Assembly (NCBI GenBank): GCA_963800975.1
Contig: CAWDDB010000008.1
Location: forward strand, 558,001 to 622,000
Length of the DNA stretch: 64,000 nt
Direction: 5' to 3'
Origin: JALYGY01 sp963800975
GTDB lineage: Bacteria; Actinomycetota; Rubrobacteria; Rubrobacterales; Rubrobacteraceae
Part shown: positions 41,441 to 49,367 of the stretch, piece by piece
Layout of the letters: each line of letters starts with the position of its first letter
Numbering within the stretch: the stretch's first letter is position 1
The notes under the pieces: model-generated
The model's database searches: none
Told to the model about the DNA's origin: nothing
Seen by the model: the letters and a program-made list of their open reading frames with translations, nothing else
Translations under genes and position numbers: made by a program

Positions 41441-41710
41441 ATGTTCGGAAGTTCCACCCCACAATGCACGCACCTGGACCAGATCCAGGATGTCACCCCG
41501 AGCGCCGAGGGCTGCGAGGAGTGCCTCCAGACGGGCGACACCTGGGTGCACCTGCGCGAGTGCCTGTCCTGCGGCCACGTGGGATGCTGCGACTCTTCGA
41601 AAAACAAACACGCCACCAGGCACTACCAGGCCACGAACCACCCGATCATCCAATCCTTTCAACCGGGAGAGGATTGGCGGTGGTGCTACGCCGACGAGGT
41701 CCTGGTCTAA
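41441..41710 (+). CDS. UBP-type zinc finger protein
   Basis: An 89-aa protein made of one ZnF-UBP domain. Cysteines and histidines are arranged as CTH, CEECLQTGDTWVHLRECLSCGHVGCCDSS and KHATRHYQATNHPII, which is the full zinc-ligand set of the ubiquitin-specific-protease finger. In eukaryotes this domain binds a free C-terminal Gly-Gly; bacterial copies have no known ligand. ATG at 41441 follows GAGAGGAG. Gene order places it a short distance from the receiver-TrxR operon, a pairing often seen by eye in actinobacteria, though I cannot verify that here. Confidence 0.85.
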   Translation: MFGSSTPQCTHLDQIQDVTPSAEGCEECLQTGDTWVHLRECLSCGHVGCCDSSKNKHATRHYQATNHPIIQSFQPGEDWRWCYADEVLV

Positions 41711-41761
41711 GGGGCAGGGACCACCTCGGCATGGGTTCGAGAAGCAACGTAAGGGGTTGCA

Positions 41762-42070
41762 TTGCCTTCGATGTTGGTGCTGGTCAATCTGAAGGAGGGC
41801 GTGAACCCGAAGCATTACGAGCGATGGGTGCTCGAGTCTTACGCCCCTGCGGTGAGGAATATTTCCTCGGTCGAGGACTGGCGGGACTACAGGGCGACCG
41901 GGTTGCTTGGCTCAGACGACCTGCCACCCCACGACTACTTGGTGACGCTCGAGATCGAGGACCCTGACCAACTCATGAAGGACATGTCGGGTGGGGTGAT
42001 GCAAGGGCTCCTCTCGGAGCTGCACGAACTGGCCGAGGTCACCCAGATCATGGCCGAAAGGTTCGCCTGA
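41762..42070 (+). CDS. Dimeric alpha/beta-barrel protein (EthD/HapK-like)
   Basis: Small 102-aa protein. LVLVNLKEGVNPKHYERWVLESYAPAVRNI and the later DYLVTLEIEDPDQLMKDMSGG match the ferredoxin-like dimeric barrel of EthD, HapK/REDY and related proteins. No function can be assigned. TTG at 41762 is used because AAGGGG lies at 41751-41756; ATG at 41771 would lose three residues only. It sits between the zinc-finger and antiporter genes, on the same strand. Confidence 0.65.
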   Translation: MPSMLVLVNLKEGVNPKHYERWVLESYAPAVRNISSVEDWRDYRATGLLGSDDLPPHDYLVTLEIEDPDQLMKDMSGGVMQGLLSELHELAEVTQIMAERFA

Positions 42071-42098
42071 TACCTCGAGTGGCACAGAGAAGGGGGCA

Positions 42099-43736
42099 GT
42101 GACCGTGCCAGCGATAGAGATGATCCTGGTCTTGCTGGCGGCGGTGGCGGTCCTGGCGACCCTGGCCAACAGGATCAACATTCCCTACCCGATTCTGCTC
42201 GTCCTCGGCGGCCTGGTGCTCGGCTTCGTGCCCGGGTTGCCGTCGGTACAGCTCGATCCGGACGTGGTCTTCCTCCTGTTCTTGCCGCCGCTGCTTTACG
42301 TCTCGGCCCTCTTCACGTCCTGGCGGGATTTCAGGGCGAACATCCGGGCGATCTCGCTGCTCGCGGTAGGCCTCGTGCTGATGACCACCTGCGTGGTCGC
42401 CGCGGTGGCGCACTGGGTCGTGGAGCTACCGTGGGCTCCTGCCTTCGTCCTCGGGGCCATCGTCTCCCCCACCGACGCCATAGCCGCCACCGCCGTCGCC
42501 CAGCGGCTCGGCGTTCCGCGCCGGATCGTCACGATTCTCGAGGGCGAGAGCCTGGTCAACGACGCAACGGGCATCGTCGCCTACCGCATAGCCGTCGCGG
42601 CGGTCGTGCTCGGGACGTTCTCGCTGTTACAGGCCGGCACGCAATTCGTGATGGGCGCAATCGGCGGGGTCGCCGTCGGCCTGGCGGTGGGCTGGCTCGT
42701 GCTCTGGGCGCGAAAGCACGTAGCCGACGACCCCCGCATCCAGAACACCATCTCGCTGCTGACGCCCTTCGTGGCGTACATCCTGGCCGAGGAGCCGTCG
42801 CACTGGGCGTGGGAGCAGCTCGGCCTTCAAGGGGACTTCGCGTTCTCGGGGGTTCTCTCGGTCGTCGCGACGGGACTGTACCTGGGAAGACGCGCTTCGG
42901 CGTATGTCTCGCCGCAGACGCGCCTCCAGGGCTTCTCGTTCTGGGCGCTCGTGACGTTCCTGTTGAACGGTCTGATCTTCGCGCTCATCGGGCTCCAGCT
43001 TCAAGGCATCGTCGAGCGGCTGTCGGAGGAAACGCAGTACTCGTTCGTCGACCTCGCGTTCTACGGGATACTCGTCAGCCTCGCGGTCGTAATCGCCCGG
43101 TTCGCGTGGGTGTTCCCCGCGACTTACGTGCCGCGGTGGGTCAGCCGGAGCCTGCGCCAGCGCGACCCGGCCCCCCCGGTCAGGCAGGTGACGGTGATCG
43201 CCTGGACCGGGATGCGGGGCGTGATCTCCCTCGCCGCTGCCCTTGCACTGCCGCTTACCGTCGGAGGAGCGACGGCCTTTCCCGGGCGAGATCTCATCCT
43301 GTTCCTCACCTTCTGCGTGATCCTGACTACGCTTGTGATCCAGGGCCTCTCCCTGCCGCTGCTGATCCGGGCCCTGGGGCTCGAGGACGACGGCAGCCTG
43401 GAACGGGAGGAGATCAAGGGTCGCGTAAAGGTGGCGAACGCCGCGCTCGCGCGCATCGACGAGCTGGCCCAGGAAGACTGGGTGCGCGAGGACACGGCCG
43501 ACCGGATTCGCGGGATGTACAACTACCGCCGCAGCAGGTTCGTCGTCCGGTTCGACGGGGCGGACGACGACGGCCTCGAGGAGCGCTCCGAAGCCTACCA
43601 ACGCCTGATGCACGACCTGCTGCGAGCGCAACGCGCCACCCTGATCCAGCTCCGCAACGAGGGCCGCATAAGCGACGAGGTGATGCACCGCATCGAGCGC
43701 GACCTCGACCTAGAGGAGACGCGCCTCGAGATTTGA
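42099..43736 (+). CDS. Na+/H+ antiporter of the CPA1 family
   Basis: Membrane exchanger of 545 aa with about 12 helices. AIVSPTDAIAATAVAQRLG and EGESLVNDATGIVAYRIA carry the conserved Asp residues of the ion site (the ND motif), and GMRGVISLAAALALPLT is the further conserved segment of the core. A C-terminal cytoplasmic domain of about 130 residues is charged and helical, likely regulatory. It should expel Na+ in exchange for protons and help pH or salt homeostasis. GTG at 42099 follows AAGGGGG; GTG at 42105 is also possible. Confidence 0.92.
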   Translation: MTVPAIEMILVLLAAVAVLATLANRINIPYPILLVLGGLVLGFVPGLPSVQLDPDVVFLLFLPPLLYVSALFTSWRDFRANIRAISLLAVGLVLMTTCVVAAVAHWVVELPWAPAFVLGAIVSPTDAIAATAVAQRLGVPRRIVTILEGESLVNDATGIVAYRIAVAAVVLGTFSLLQAGTQFVMGAIGGVAVGLAVGWLVLWARKHVADDPRIQNTISLLTPFVAYILAEEPSHWAWEQLGLQGDFAFSGVLSVVATGLYLGRRASAYVSPQTRLQGFSFWALVTFLLNGLIFALIGLQLQGIVERLSEETQYSFVDLAFYGILVSLAVVIARFAWVFPATYVPRWVSRSLRQRDPAPPVRQVTVIAWTGMRGVISLAAALALPLTVGGATAFPGRDLILFLTFCVILTTLVIQGLSLPLLIRALGLEDDGSLEREEIKGRVKVANAALARIDELAQEDWVREDTADRIRGMYNYRRSRFVVRFDGADDDGLEERSEAYQRLMHDLLRAQRATLIQLRNEGRISDEVMHRIERDLDLEETRLEI

Positions 43737-43842
43737 GCGGGCCTAGCCCGTGAGTTCTTCGGATCGCCAGGTGCCAGGTCTCGGGCGTAAGGAACCGCTT
43801 GACCAGGTCTGCGTTCGGGGCCGTCCAAACTTCCGGCGCGAC

Positions 43843-44760
43843 CTACGCGAGGCTTCCTGCTCGCAGGTCCTCCACATCCCAGCCCGCGGTCTTCGCCCCG
43901 GCCAGGTAGGCGCTCTCGAGAAACTCGAGCAGGGCCTCTTTCGGTGCGTCGGCGTTGCGGAGGTCGTCGTACATCAGGAGCGCCGTTCCTCCTTCTGGCG
44001 CCCAGAAGGCCGCCTCGGGCCGCAGCGGCTGCTGCGTGAGACCCTCTGGCTCCGGGGCCGTGTACGAGTAGAACGCCGGGGCGCGCACGTCCCTGTCCCC
44101 GGGCCAGAACCCGAAAGAGACGACCTCGTGCGAGTAGGCTTCGCGCGTGACCCTGTCGGCGCCCTCCCTCTCGGGGGCTCGCCGCCCGGAGAAGCGCGTC
44201 ACGGCCAGGTCGAAGCTGTGCCAATAAAGCTGCACGGGGCTCGTCTTCCCGTTGAAGCGTCCGGCGAACTGCTCGAAGATCTGGTCGACCTGCACGAGGA
44301 TGCCCCAGTAGCGTCGTACGTACTCCCTGTCGCACACGCGGTGGAATGTGTTCTGCGCGAGGGTCTGTTCGTCGTCCAGTTCGAAAGGCGCGGCGTTTAT
44401 GGAGACATCGATTCCGAGCGAACGTAGCCCGTCGAAGAGCCGATCGTAGAACTCGGCGACAGGGAGCTCATCCAGGGCGAAGGCGAACCCCTCCCCCTCG
44501 CTCGTGGAGACCACGAGCCTGTTGTCCAAAAGGTCGAGCGTGATCTCGAAGGTGAGTTGGCCGTACGGGACCGGGCCCGTCGTAAGCCCGCGCGCGCCCA
44601 CGTAGAGCGTCACATGCCACCAGTGGTTCCTGAAGGGAAAGGTCTCGAGCCTCACCTTGCCCACCACCTGCGCGTAGCGGTGGAGCGTCTCCTTGGAATC
44701 TTCCCACTCGTCCAGCGGCAGCGGCGGGAACGGTTTACCCTCACGCAACCCAGACGCCAT
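43843..44760 (-). CDS. DUF5996 family protein
   Basis: Soluble protein of 305 aa that matches the DUF5996 pattern: FPPLPLDEWEDSKETLHRYAQVVGKVRL at the N-terminus, then FRNHWWHVTLYVGARGL and VQLYWHSFDLAVTRFSGR and PAFYSYTAPEPEG further on. These conserved Trp/His/Tyr segments suggest a catalytic or ligand site, but no activity is known for the family. ATG at 44760 follows GGAGGAGAC. It is followed on the same strand order by no partner; the next upstream gene is a GNAT enzyme 39 bp away, so they may be co-transcribed. Confidence 0.8.
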   Translation of the reverse strand: MASGLREGKPFPPLPLDEWEDSKETLHRYAQVVGKVRLETFPFRNHWWHVTLYVGARGLTTGPVPYGQLTFEITLDLLDNRLVVSTSEGEGFAFALDELPVAEFYDRLFDGLRSLGIDVSINAAPFELDDEQTLAQNTFHRVCDREYVRRYWGILVQVDQIFEQFAGRFNGKTSPVQLYWHSFDLAVTRFSGRRAPEREGADRVTREAYSHEVVSFGFWPGDRDVRAPAFYSYTAPEPEGLTQQPLRPEAAFWAPEGGTALLMYDDLRNADAPKEALLEFLESAYLAGAKTAGWDVEDLRAGSLA

Positions 44761-44799
44761 GTCTCCTCCTCTCCGGTATCAACCGTATCGTCCGATCCC

Positions 44800-45753
44800 T
44801 CAACCCGCCCCTACTCCCCGTCCAGGGCGAAGCTCCCTCTGAAACAGCGTGTAGCTCGACTCGACCTCCATCCCGGCCCTTCCGTACAGGCGCGGGGCCC
44901 CGGTGACGCTCTCGGCGTCTACGCTGAGACCGACCTTCCGAACCCCGCGGCGGTAGAACTCGCCCAGGGCATGCCTGAGCAACGCGAGCCCGAGCCCGCG
45001 GCCGCGCCAGGCGCGAAGCACGCCTACCACGTCCACCTCCCCCCTGCCGGCCACGTTCTTGCAGAGGCATACGCCCGAGATCTCTCCTCCACTCGCGGCC
45101 ACGAACCAGAGGTCGGGGTCGAAGCCGCCCGCGCGCGTGAACCCGAGAAACCGCTCGTAGCTCCCGCGAGGCCGTCCCCACACGTCGCGGAAGGCGTCTT
45201 CTACGGCCTCGTAGACCGCAAGCTCGTCCTGGCCCGGCTCGAAGGCGCGCACCGCTACCCCCTCGGGCCACTCGGGCGGTGGCGGAGCCTCGTCCAGCTC
45301 GACGCCCATGCGGTAGTAACCCCGCACGGGAGCGTAGCCGCGGGCCTCGAGCAGGCGCAGCGCGGCACCGTCGGACTGGTTGATGTAGAACTGCGCCACC
45401 ACCCTGGCGCCGTCGGGCGCCCGGTCAATGTGGTCCCGTGTCCACCCCTCTCCCCAACCGACGAGGAAGGATCCCAGGCCGCGCCCGCGGTGCTCTGGGT
45501 GCACGTAACCGTAGACGGAGACCGAGACATAAGAGCGGTTTAGGACGTCGGCGTAGGCGGCCAGATCGCCGCCGCGTGCCTCTACGGCTACCGCTTCTTC
45601 GGAGAGCGTGATGTCCTCCCAGTCGCTCAACAGCTCGTCCACGGTCATCCCGGATGGGTCCCCGACCGCGAGCTGGCAGGCGGCAATCAGGGCAGCCACG
45701 CTCTCCGCGTCTTCGACCGTCGGCGTGCGCGCGGAGTACGGAGGCTCGGTCAC
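44800..45753 (-). CDS. Two-domain GNAT acetyltransferase
   Basis: Protein of 317 aa with two GNAT folds, as in mycothiol synthase-like enzymes. Domain 1 (about 5-150) has VSVYGYVHPEHRGRGLGSFLVGW and domain 2 (about 165-310) has VDVVGVLRAWRGRGLGLALLRHALGEF, both with the acetyl-CoA-binding motif; domain 2 continues SVTGAPRLYGRAGMEVE. It may be mycothiol synthase-like, but other peptidyl or small-molecule acetyltransferases share this build, so no symbol is given. GTG at 45753 overlaps the upstream dehydrogenase gene by four bases. Confidence 0.82.
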   Translation of the reverse strand: MTEPPYSARTPTVEDAESVAALIAACQLAVGDPSGMTVDELLSDWEDITLSEEAVAVEARGGDLAAYADVLNRSYVSVSVYGYVHPEHRGRGLGSFLVGWGEGWTRDHIDRAPDGARVVAQFYINQSDGAALRLLEARGYAPVRGYYRMGVELDEAPPPPEWPEGVAVRAFEPGQDELAVYEAVEDAFRDVWGRPRGSYERFLGFTRAGGFDPDLWFVAASGGEISGVCLCKNVAGRGEVDVVGVLRAWRGRGLGLALLRHALGEFYRRGVRKVGLSVDAESVTGAPRLYGRAGMEVESSYTLFQRELRPGRGVGAG

Positions 45754-46778
45754 CGCTCGTACGCCGCCCTGAGTATCGCGAGCGCGTCCCCCTCGCGGTC
45801 GCCGAAGTCCCGGGCGATGCCTTCGAGGTCTACCTCCGGCACGCCCACCTCGCGCAGGCTGTCAGGCAGCGCGAGTCGCTCGACGAGCGAGGAGACGCTT
45901 CGCGCCGGGTCCTCGCCGACGGCCGCCTCTAGCCTGTGCCAGCGCTCACCCGGCACGTTCTCCCGCTCGACCTCGAGGCTCGGGGCGAGGATCACGCAGG
46001 AGGTCACGCCGTGCGGCACCCCGTAGCTTGCCCCGATCCTGCGCCCAAGCTCGTGCGAGAGTCCCATCGGGGTGTTGGACGGCCCGAAGTATGCGAGCCA
46101 GGCGGCGACCTGGAGCTCGCCGCGCACCTCGACGTCTTCGGGGTCATCCTTGCTGCGCGGCAGGTAGTCGAGGAGACGGCGCGCTCCCTCGGCCCCCGTC
46201 ACGTCCGTGATAGGGTGCTCCCCTCCATACAGCAAACCCTCGACCGCGTGGTCGAGCGCCCGGATCCCGGTAGAGAGCCAGAGCGTCTGCGGGGTAAAGA
46301 CCGTTGCCTCCGGGTCGAGCACGACGACCTGCGGCACGGCCTCGGGATCTGCGAATCCGGCCTTTCGTCCTGCGGCCTCGTCGGTCACGCCAACCCTGTG
46401 CGCCCACTCCGCTCCGGAAAGCGTCGTGGGCACGGCAACGTGCGCCGGGTGGCCGAGCTCCCGCGCTACCGCCTTGGTCCCGTCCACGGCGCTCCCGCCC
46501 CCGACGCTTACCAGGAGATCCGAGCCCCGCGCCATCTGCGCGGCGAGCTCGACAGCGCCGCCGGGCGTGTGCTCGCTCATCCCGGCAAAGGTTCCCGCGT
46601 GCTTTGCGCCGAGCAACGACTCGACGCGCCGCACGAGGTCCGTCTTCTCGTTCAGGGTGCGCCCCGTGATGACGAAGGCCCGATCTCTCGACCGGGCCTC
46701 GGCTTGCAGCTGGTCCAGGCTCCCGGAGCCAAAGTGCACCCGCCGCGTCTGCAGAAACGTGTGGGTGCCGCGCCTCAC
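45750..46778 (-). CDS. Maleylacetate reductase (iron-containing alcohol dehydrogenase family)
   Basis: Dehydrogenase of 342 aa. VSVGGGSAVDGTKAVA is the NAD(P)-binding glycine-rich segment, PTTLSGAEWAHRVGVTD is typical of maleylacetate reductases, and metal ligands fit in ALDHAVEGLLY and GLSHELGRRIGASYGVPHG. The enzyme reduces maleylacetate to 3-oxoadipate, the last step before central metabolism in hydroquinone and chlorophenol breakdown. GTG at 46778 follows GGAGGTC. It lies near a VOC ring-cleaving dioxygenase and its MarR regulator, supporting such a pathway. The substrate identity is from family resemblance only. Confidence 0.83.
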   Translation of the reverse strand: MRRGTHTFLQTRRVHFGSGSLDQLQAEARSRDRAFVITGRTLNEKTDLVRRVESLLGAKHAGTFAGMSEHTPGGAVELAAQMARGSDLLVSVGGGSAVDGTKAVARELGHPAHVAVPTTLSGAEWAHRVGVTDEAAGRKAGFADPEAVPQVVVLDPEATVFTPQTLWLSTGIRALDHAVEGLLYGGEHPITDVTGAEGARRLLDYLPRSKDDPEDVEVRGELQVAAWLAYFGPSNTPMGLSHELGRRIGASYGVPHGVTSCVILAPSLEVERENVPGERWHRLEAAVGEDPARSVSSLVERLALPDSLREVGVPEVDLEGIARDFGDREGDALAILRAAYER

Positions 46779-46851
46779 TAGACCTCCAACCCTGACGGTG
46801 ACACGGCCACGTCGGGCATCCTACCCCAATCCTGGCGGCTGGGTCTTCGGG

Positions 46852-47742
46852 TTATCCGCCGGCCGGGAGCGCGGCACCCTCCCAGTCGTGGGTGCGCAGG
46901 TACCGGTCCAGGGTGACGAGTGCCTGGCGATGCTCCCTGAGCGCCGCTATGTCGGCCTCGTAACCGTGGTCGTTGAACCAGCGGTACATCACGGTGAACT
47001 CTTCGCCGGCGTTCTCCTCGAACTGGTCCCACGGAACCTGGTAGTAGTTGACGTCACGCCCGATGACCCGGGAGATGGTCGTGGCGATCTCGGGCATGGT
47101 CATCTCGTCCCCGGCGAGGTCGACCTCGCGCCCGATCCAGCCGTCTGGATCCGCGAACGCCATTGCCGCGAATACGCCAATGTCCTCGGCGTCGATCATC
47201 TGGAACGGCTTCTCTGGGTCAAGCGGCTGCGCGAGCGTTCCGCCCAGGATCTGGTCCTTCCCGAACATCTCCCAGTTCTGCATGAAGAACACCGGCCGAA
47301 GGACGGTGGACCGCAGGCCGCTGTCGCGCAGGTGCTCCTCCACCTCCCACTTGCTGTCGAAGTGAGATACGCCCGTGTCGCGGTGCGCGCTCCCGACCGA
47401 GCTGTAGACGTAGTGCTCGACGCCGGCGTCCCTGGCCGCGTCGACAAGCCTCTTGCCCTGCTCGACCTCGCGGTCGTAGCCCGTCTCCCAGAAGTTCTGC
47501 ACCGCGAAGACGCCGTAAACCCCGTCGAGCGCCGCGTCGAGCGAGGCGCGGTCCTCGAGGTCGCCGCCCACCACCTCAGCCCCCATGGTCGCCAGCTCCT
47601 GCGCCTCGGGCTTGTCGGGATCCCGCGTGAGCGCCCGAACTTCGAAACCCCGCTCCAGGAGCCTCCGCGCGACCGCCCCACCCTGCTGGCCGGTGGCCCC
47701 AGTTACCAGAACCAAACGTCCCTCACCGCGTCCGTCTTCCAT
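46852..47742 (-). CDS. NmrA-like NAD(P)-binding protein
   Basis: Atypical short-chain dehydrogenase of 296 aa. VLVTGATGQQGGAVARRLL is the NAD(P)-binding start, VYSSVGSAHRDTGVSHFDSKWEVEEHL is typical of NmrA/HSCARG proteins, and LRPVFFMQNW follows. These proteins sense the NADPH/NADP ratio or reduce quinones; the usual Tyr-x3-Lys is replaced, so catalysis is uncertain. ATG at 47742 follows AAAGGAGCACG. It sits between the maleylacetate reductase and MarR genes on the same strand, in the likely hydroquinone cluster. Confidence 0.85.
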   Translation of the reverse strand: MEDGRGEGRLVLVTGATGQQGGAVARRLLERGFEVRALTRDPDKPEAQELATMGAEVVGGDLEDRASLDAALDGVYGVFAVQNFWETGYDREVEQGKRLVDAARDAGVEHYVYSSVGSAHRDTGVSHFDSKWEVEEHLRDSGLRSTVLRPVFFMQNWEMFGKDQILGGTLAQPLDPEKPFQMIDAEDIGVFAAMAFADPDGWIGREVDLAGDEMTMPEIATTISRVIGRDVNYYQVPWDQFEENAGEEFTVMYRWFNDHGYEADIAALREHRQALVTLDRYLRTHDWEGAALPAGG

Positions 47743-47784
47743 CGTGCTCCTTTCGGTAGACCTTCTCCGACCACCGCCTGTAGC

Positions 47785-48252
47785 TCAATCGGCGTACAGG
47801 TCCAGCGCCCTGTCGAACTTGCGCAACAACTCGTGTAGCCTCGCCTGCTCACCCGCGGAGAGCACCGAGAACCGCTCGGAGATTATCGCCTCGTGCTCGG
47901 GCACGACCGCCTCGAATAACCGCCGGCCCTCGTCCGTCAGGAACAGGAGGTTCGTGCGTCCCCGCTGCAGACGGTAGACCAGCCCGCGATCTTCCATCTT
48001 GCCGACGAGCTGGCACACGTTGCCCTTGGTTACAAGGAGTGAGTCCGCCAGGTCCTGCTGCGTCATGCCCTCGGAAGCCCCAACGTGCGCCAGGACGTCG
48101 AACTGCGCCAAGCTGAGACCCCAGGACTTCAGGTTCTCCGCCGACGCGCGGTCGACCTTCTGAGACACCCGCATTAGCCGCAGCCAGCCCAGTACCGCGG
48201 GCCTCCTCAAGCTTCGGCCCCTGCTTGTCGAGTCTTGTCGTGTGCTTGACAC
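47785..48252 (-). CDS. MarR-family transcriptional regulator
   Basis: Winged-helix regulator of 155 aa. LAQFDVLAHVGASEGMTQQDLADSLLVTKGNVCQLVGKMEDRGLVYRLQ holds the recognition helix and QRGRTNLLFLTDEGRRL the wing, as in MarR/MhqR proteins that sense phenolics or quinones. GTG at 48252 has no ribosome site, but a TTGACA/TAAACT promoter places the first transcribed base at or next to this GTG, so the mRNA is probably leaderless. It is divergent from a VOC dioxygenase and likely represses both genes through the palindrome at 48259. Confidence 0.9.
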   Translation of the reverse strand: MSSTRQDSTSRGRSLRRPAVLGWLRLMRVSQKVDRASAENLKSWGLSLAQFDVLAHVGASEGMTQQDLADSLLVTKGNVCQLVGKMEDRGLVYRLQRGRTNLLFLTDEGRRLFEAVVPEHEAIISERFSVLSAGEQARLHELLRKFDRALDLYAD

Positions 48253-48274
48253 GATTTGAGTTTAGTCCTAAACT
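48246..48274 (+). promoter_or_regulatory. Promoter of the VOC dioxygenase gene
   Basis: TTGACA (48246-48251), 17 bp, TAAACT (48269-48274). It has the same two boxes and the same spacing as the divergent MarR promoter and precedes a GGAGGAGG ribosome site. Confidence 0.65.
48259..48274. promoter_or_regulatory. MarR operator, 16-bp palindrome
   Basis: AGTTTAGTCCTAAACT is a perfect 7-bp inverted repeat with a two-base centre. It contains both -10 boxes of the two divergent promoters, so one bound dimer would block both genes. Confidence 0.7.
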
Positions 48275-48287
48275 TTCTTATTGTCAA
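48259..48287 (-). promoter_or_regulatory. Promoter of the MarR gene
   Basis: On the minus strand TTGACA (48287-48282), 17 bp, TAAACT (48264-48259). Six bases separate the -10 box from the GTG start codon. Confidence 0.65.
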
Positions 48288-48302
48288 CGCGGAGGAGGTC
48301 CC

Positions 48303-49268
48303 ATGCAGCTTGGCGGATTGCATCACGTTACGGCGGTAACGACGGAAGCTGGGGAGAACGTCGCGTTCTACACGGAGGTCTTGGGCCTGAGGCTGGTCAA
48401 GAAGACGGTCAACCAGGACGACGTCTCGGCCTACCACCTGTTCTACGGCGACGAGTTGGGGAGGCCCGGCACGGAGGTGACGTTCTTCGACTGGCCGCAC
48501 CTGAGGATCGCGCCGAACCGGGCCGGGGCGGGAGAGGTGTCCGCCACGGAGCTACGGGTTTTGGGACGGGACGTGCTCGAGTACTGGGAAGATCGGCTCG
48601 CGGAGTTCGGCGTCGCGCACGGGGGGATAGAGGAGCGCGGTGGGCGGGCCATGATCTCCTTCACCGACCCCGAGGGGCAGCGGCTGAGGCTCGCGGACGA
48701 TGGTGGCGAGGCGGCGGTTGCGGGGGGCACTCCCTGGCAGGGGGCCTCCGTACCGCAGGAGGCCGGGATACGAGGTCTCGGCGCGGTAGAGCTGGTGGTC
48801 CGGGATCTGGAGCCCACGGCCTGGGTGCTCGTCGAGGTGCTCGGCTTCCGCGTGGTGGAGGAGCGGGAGATCGACGGGGGCCGGCTGGTCGCCTTCGAGG
48901 TTGGGCCTGGGGGGCCGGGGACGGAGGTCCTGGTCGTCGAGCGGCCGAGCGCGTCTCAGGCGCACCTGGGGCGTGGGGGCGTCCACCACGTCGCGTTCCG
49001 GACGCCCGACGACGAGGAGCATGCCGCCTGGCGGGAGAGGATACGCGATATGGGGCTCGGCGTTACCCCGCAGATAGACCGCTTCTACTTCCGCTCCATC
49101 TACTTCCGCGAGCCTGGCGGGGTGCTCTTCGAGATCGCGACCGACGGTCCAGGCTTCGCCACCGACGAGGATGCCACCAGGCTCGGCGAGAGGCTCTCGC
49201 TGCCGCCGTTCCTCGAGCCGCGCCGCGAGGAGATAGAGGCCGGGCTGGAGCCGATCGAGGCTAGTTAG
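48303..49268 (+). CDS. VOC ring-cleaving dioxygenase, MhqO-like (second copy)
   Basis: Two-domain extradiol-type dioxygenase of 321 aa, paralogous to the one at 31543. Metal-site residues: His in GGLHHVTAVTT, His in GGVHHVAFRTP and Glu in VLFEIATDGPG. It should open hydroquinone-type rings. ATG at 48303 has GGAGGAGG upstream and a TTGACA-17-TAAACT promoter overlapped by the MarR palindrome, so expression is expected only when the MarR ligand is present. A DoxX gene follows after 99 bp. With maleylacetate reductase nearby this forms a plausible hydroquinone route. Confidence 0.88.
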   Translation: MQLGGLHHVTAVTTEAGENVAFYTEVLGLRLVKKTVNQDDVSAYHLFYGDELGRPGTEVTFFDWPHLRIAPNRAGAGEVSATELRVLGRDVLEYWEDRLAEFGVAHGGIEERGGRAMISFTDPEGQRLRLADDGGEAAVAGGTPWQGASVPQEAGIRGLGAVELVVRDLEPTAWVLVEVLGFRVVEEREIDGGRLVAFEVGPGGPGTEVLVVERPSASQAHLGRGGVHHVAFRTPDDEEHAAWRERIRDMGLGVTPQIDRFYFRSIYFREPGGVLFEIATDGPGFATDEDATRLGERLSLPPFLEPRREEIEAGLEPIEAS

Positions 49269-49367
49269 GGACGCACCCGTCGGGTTTACCGGGTTATCCA
49301 GCGGGTACGTCAGGCCTCACGCGATGCCACGCGTGGAGTGTCGAGCTTGCGAACAAAGGAGAAGTCA

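Noticed and set aside
46207..47838. 543-codon plus-strand frame
   Set aside because: It lies opposite maleylacetate reductase and the NmrA-like gene, which have clear family motifs.
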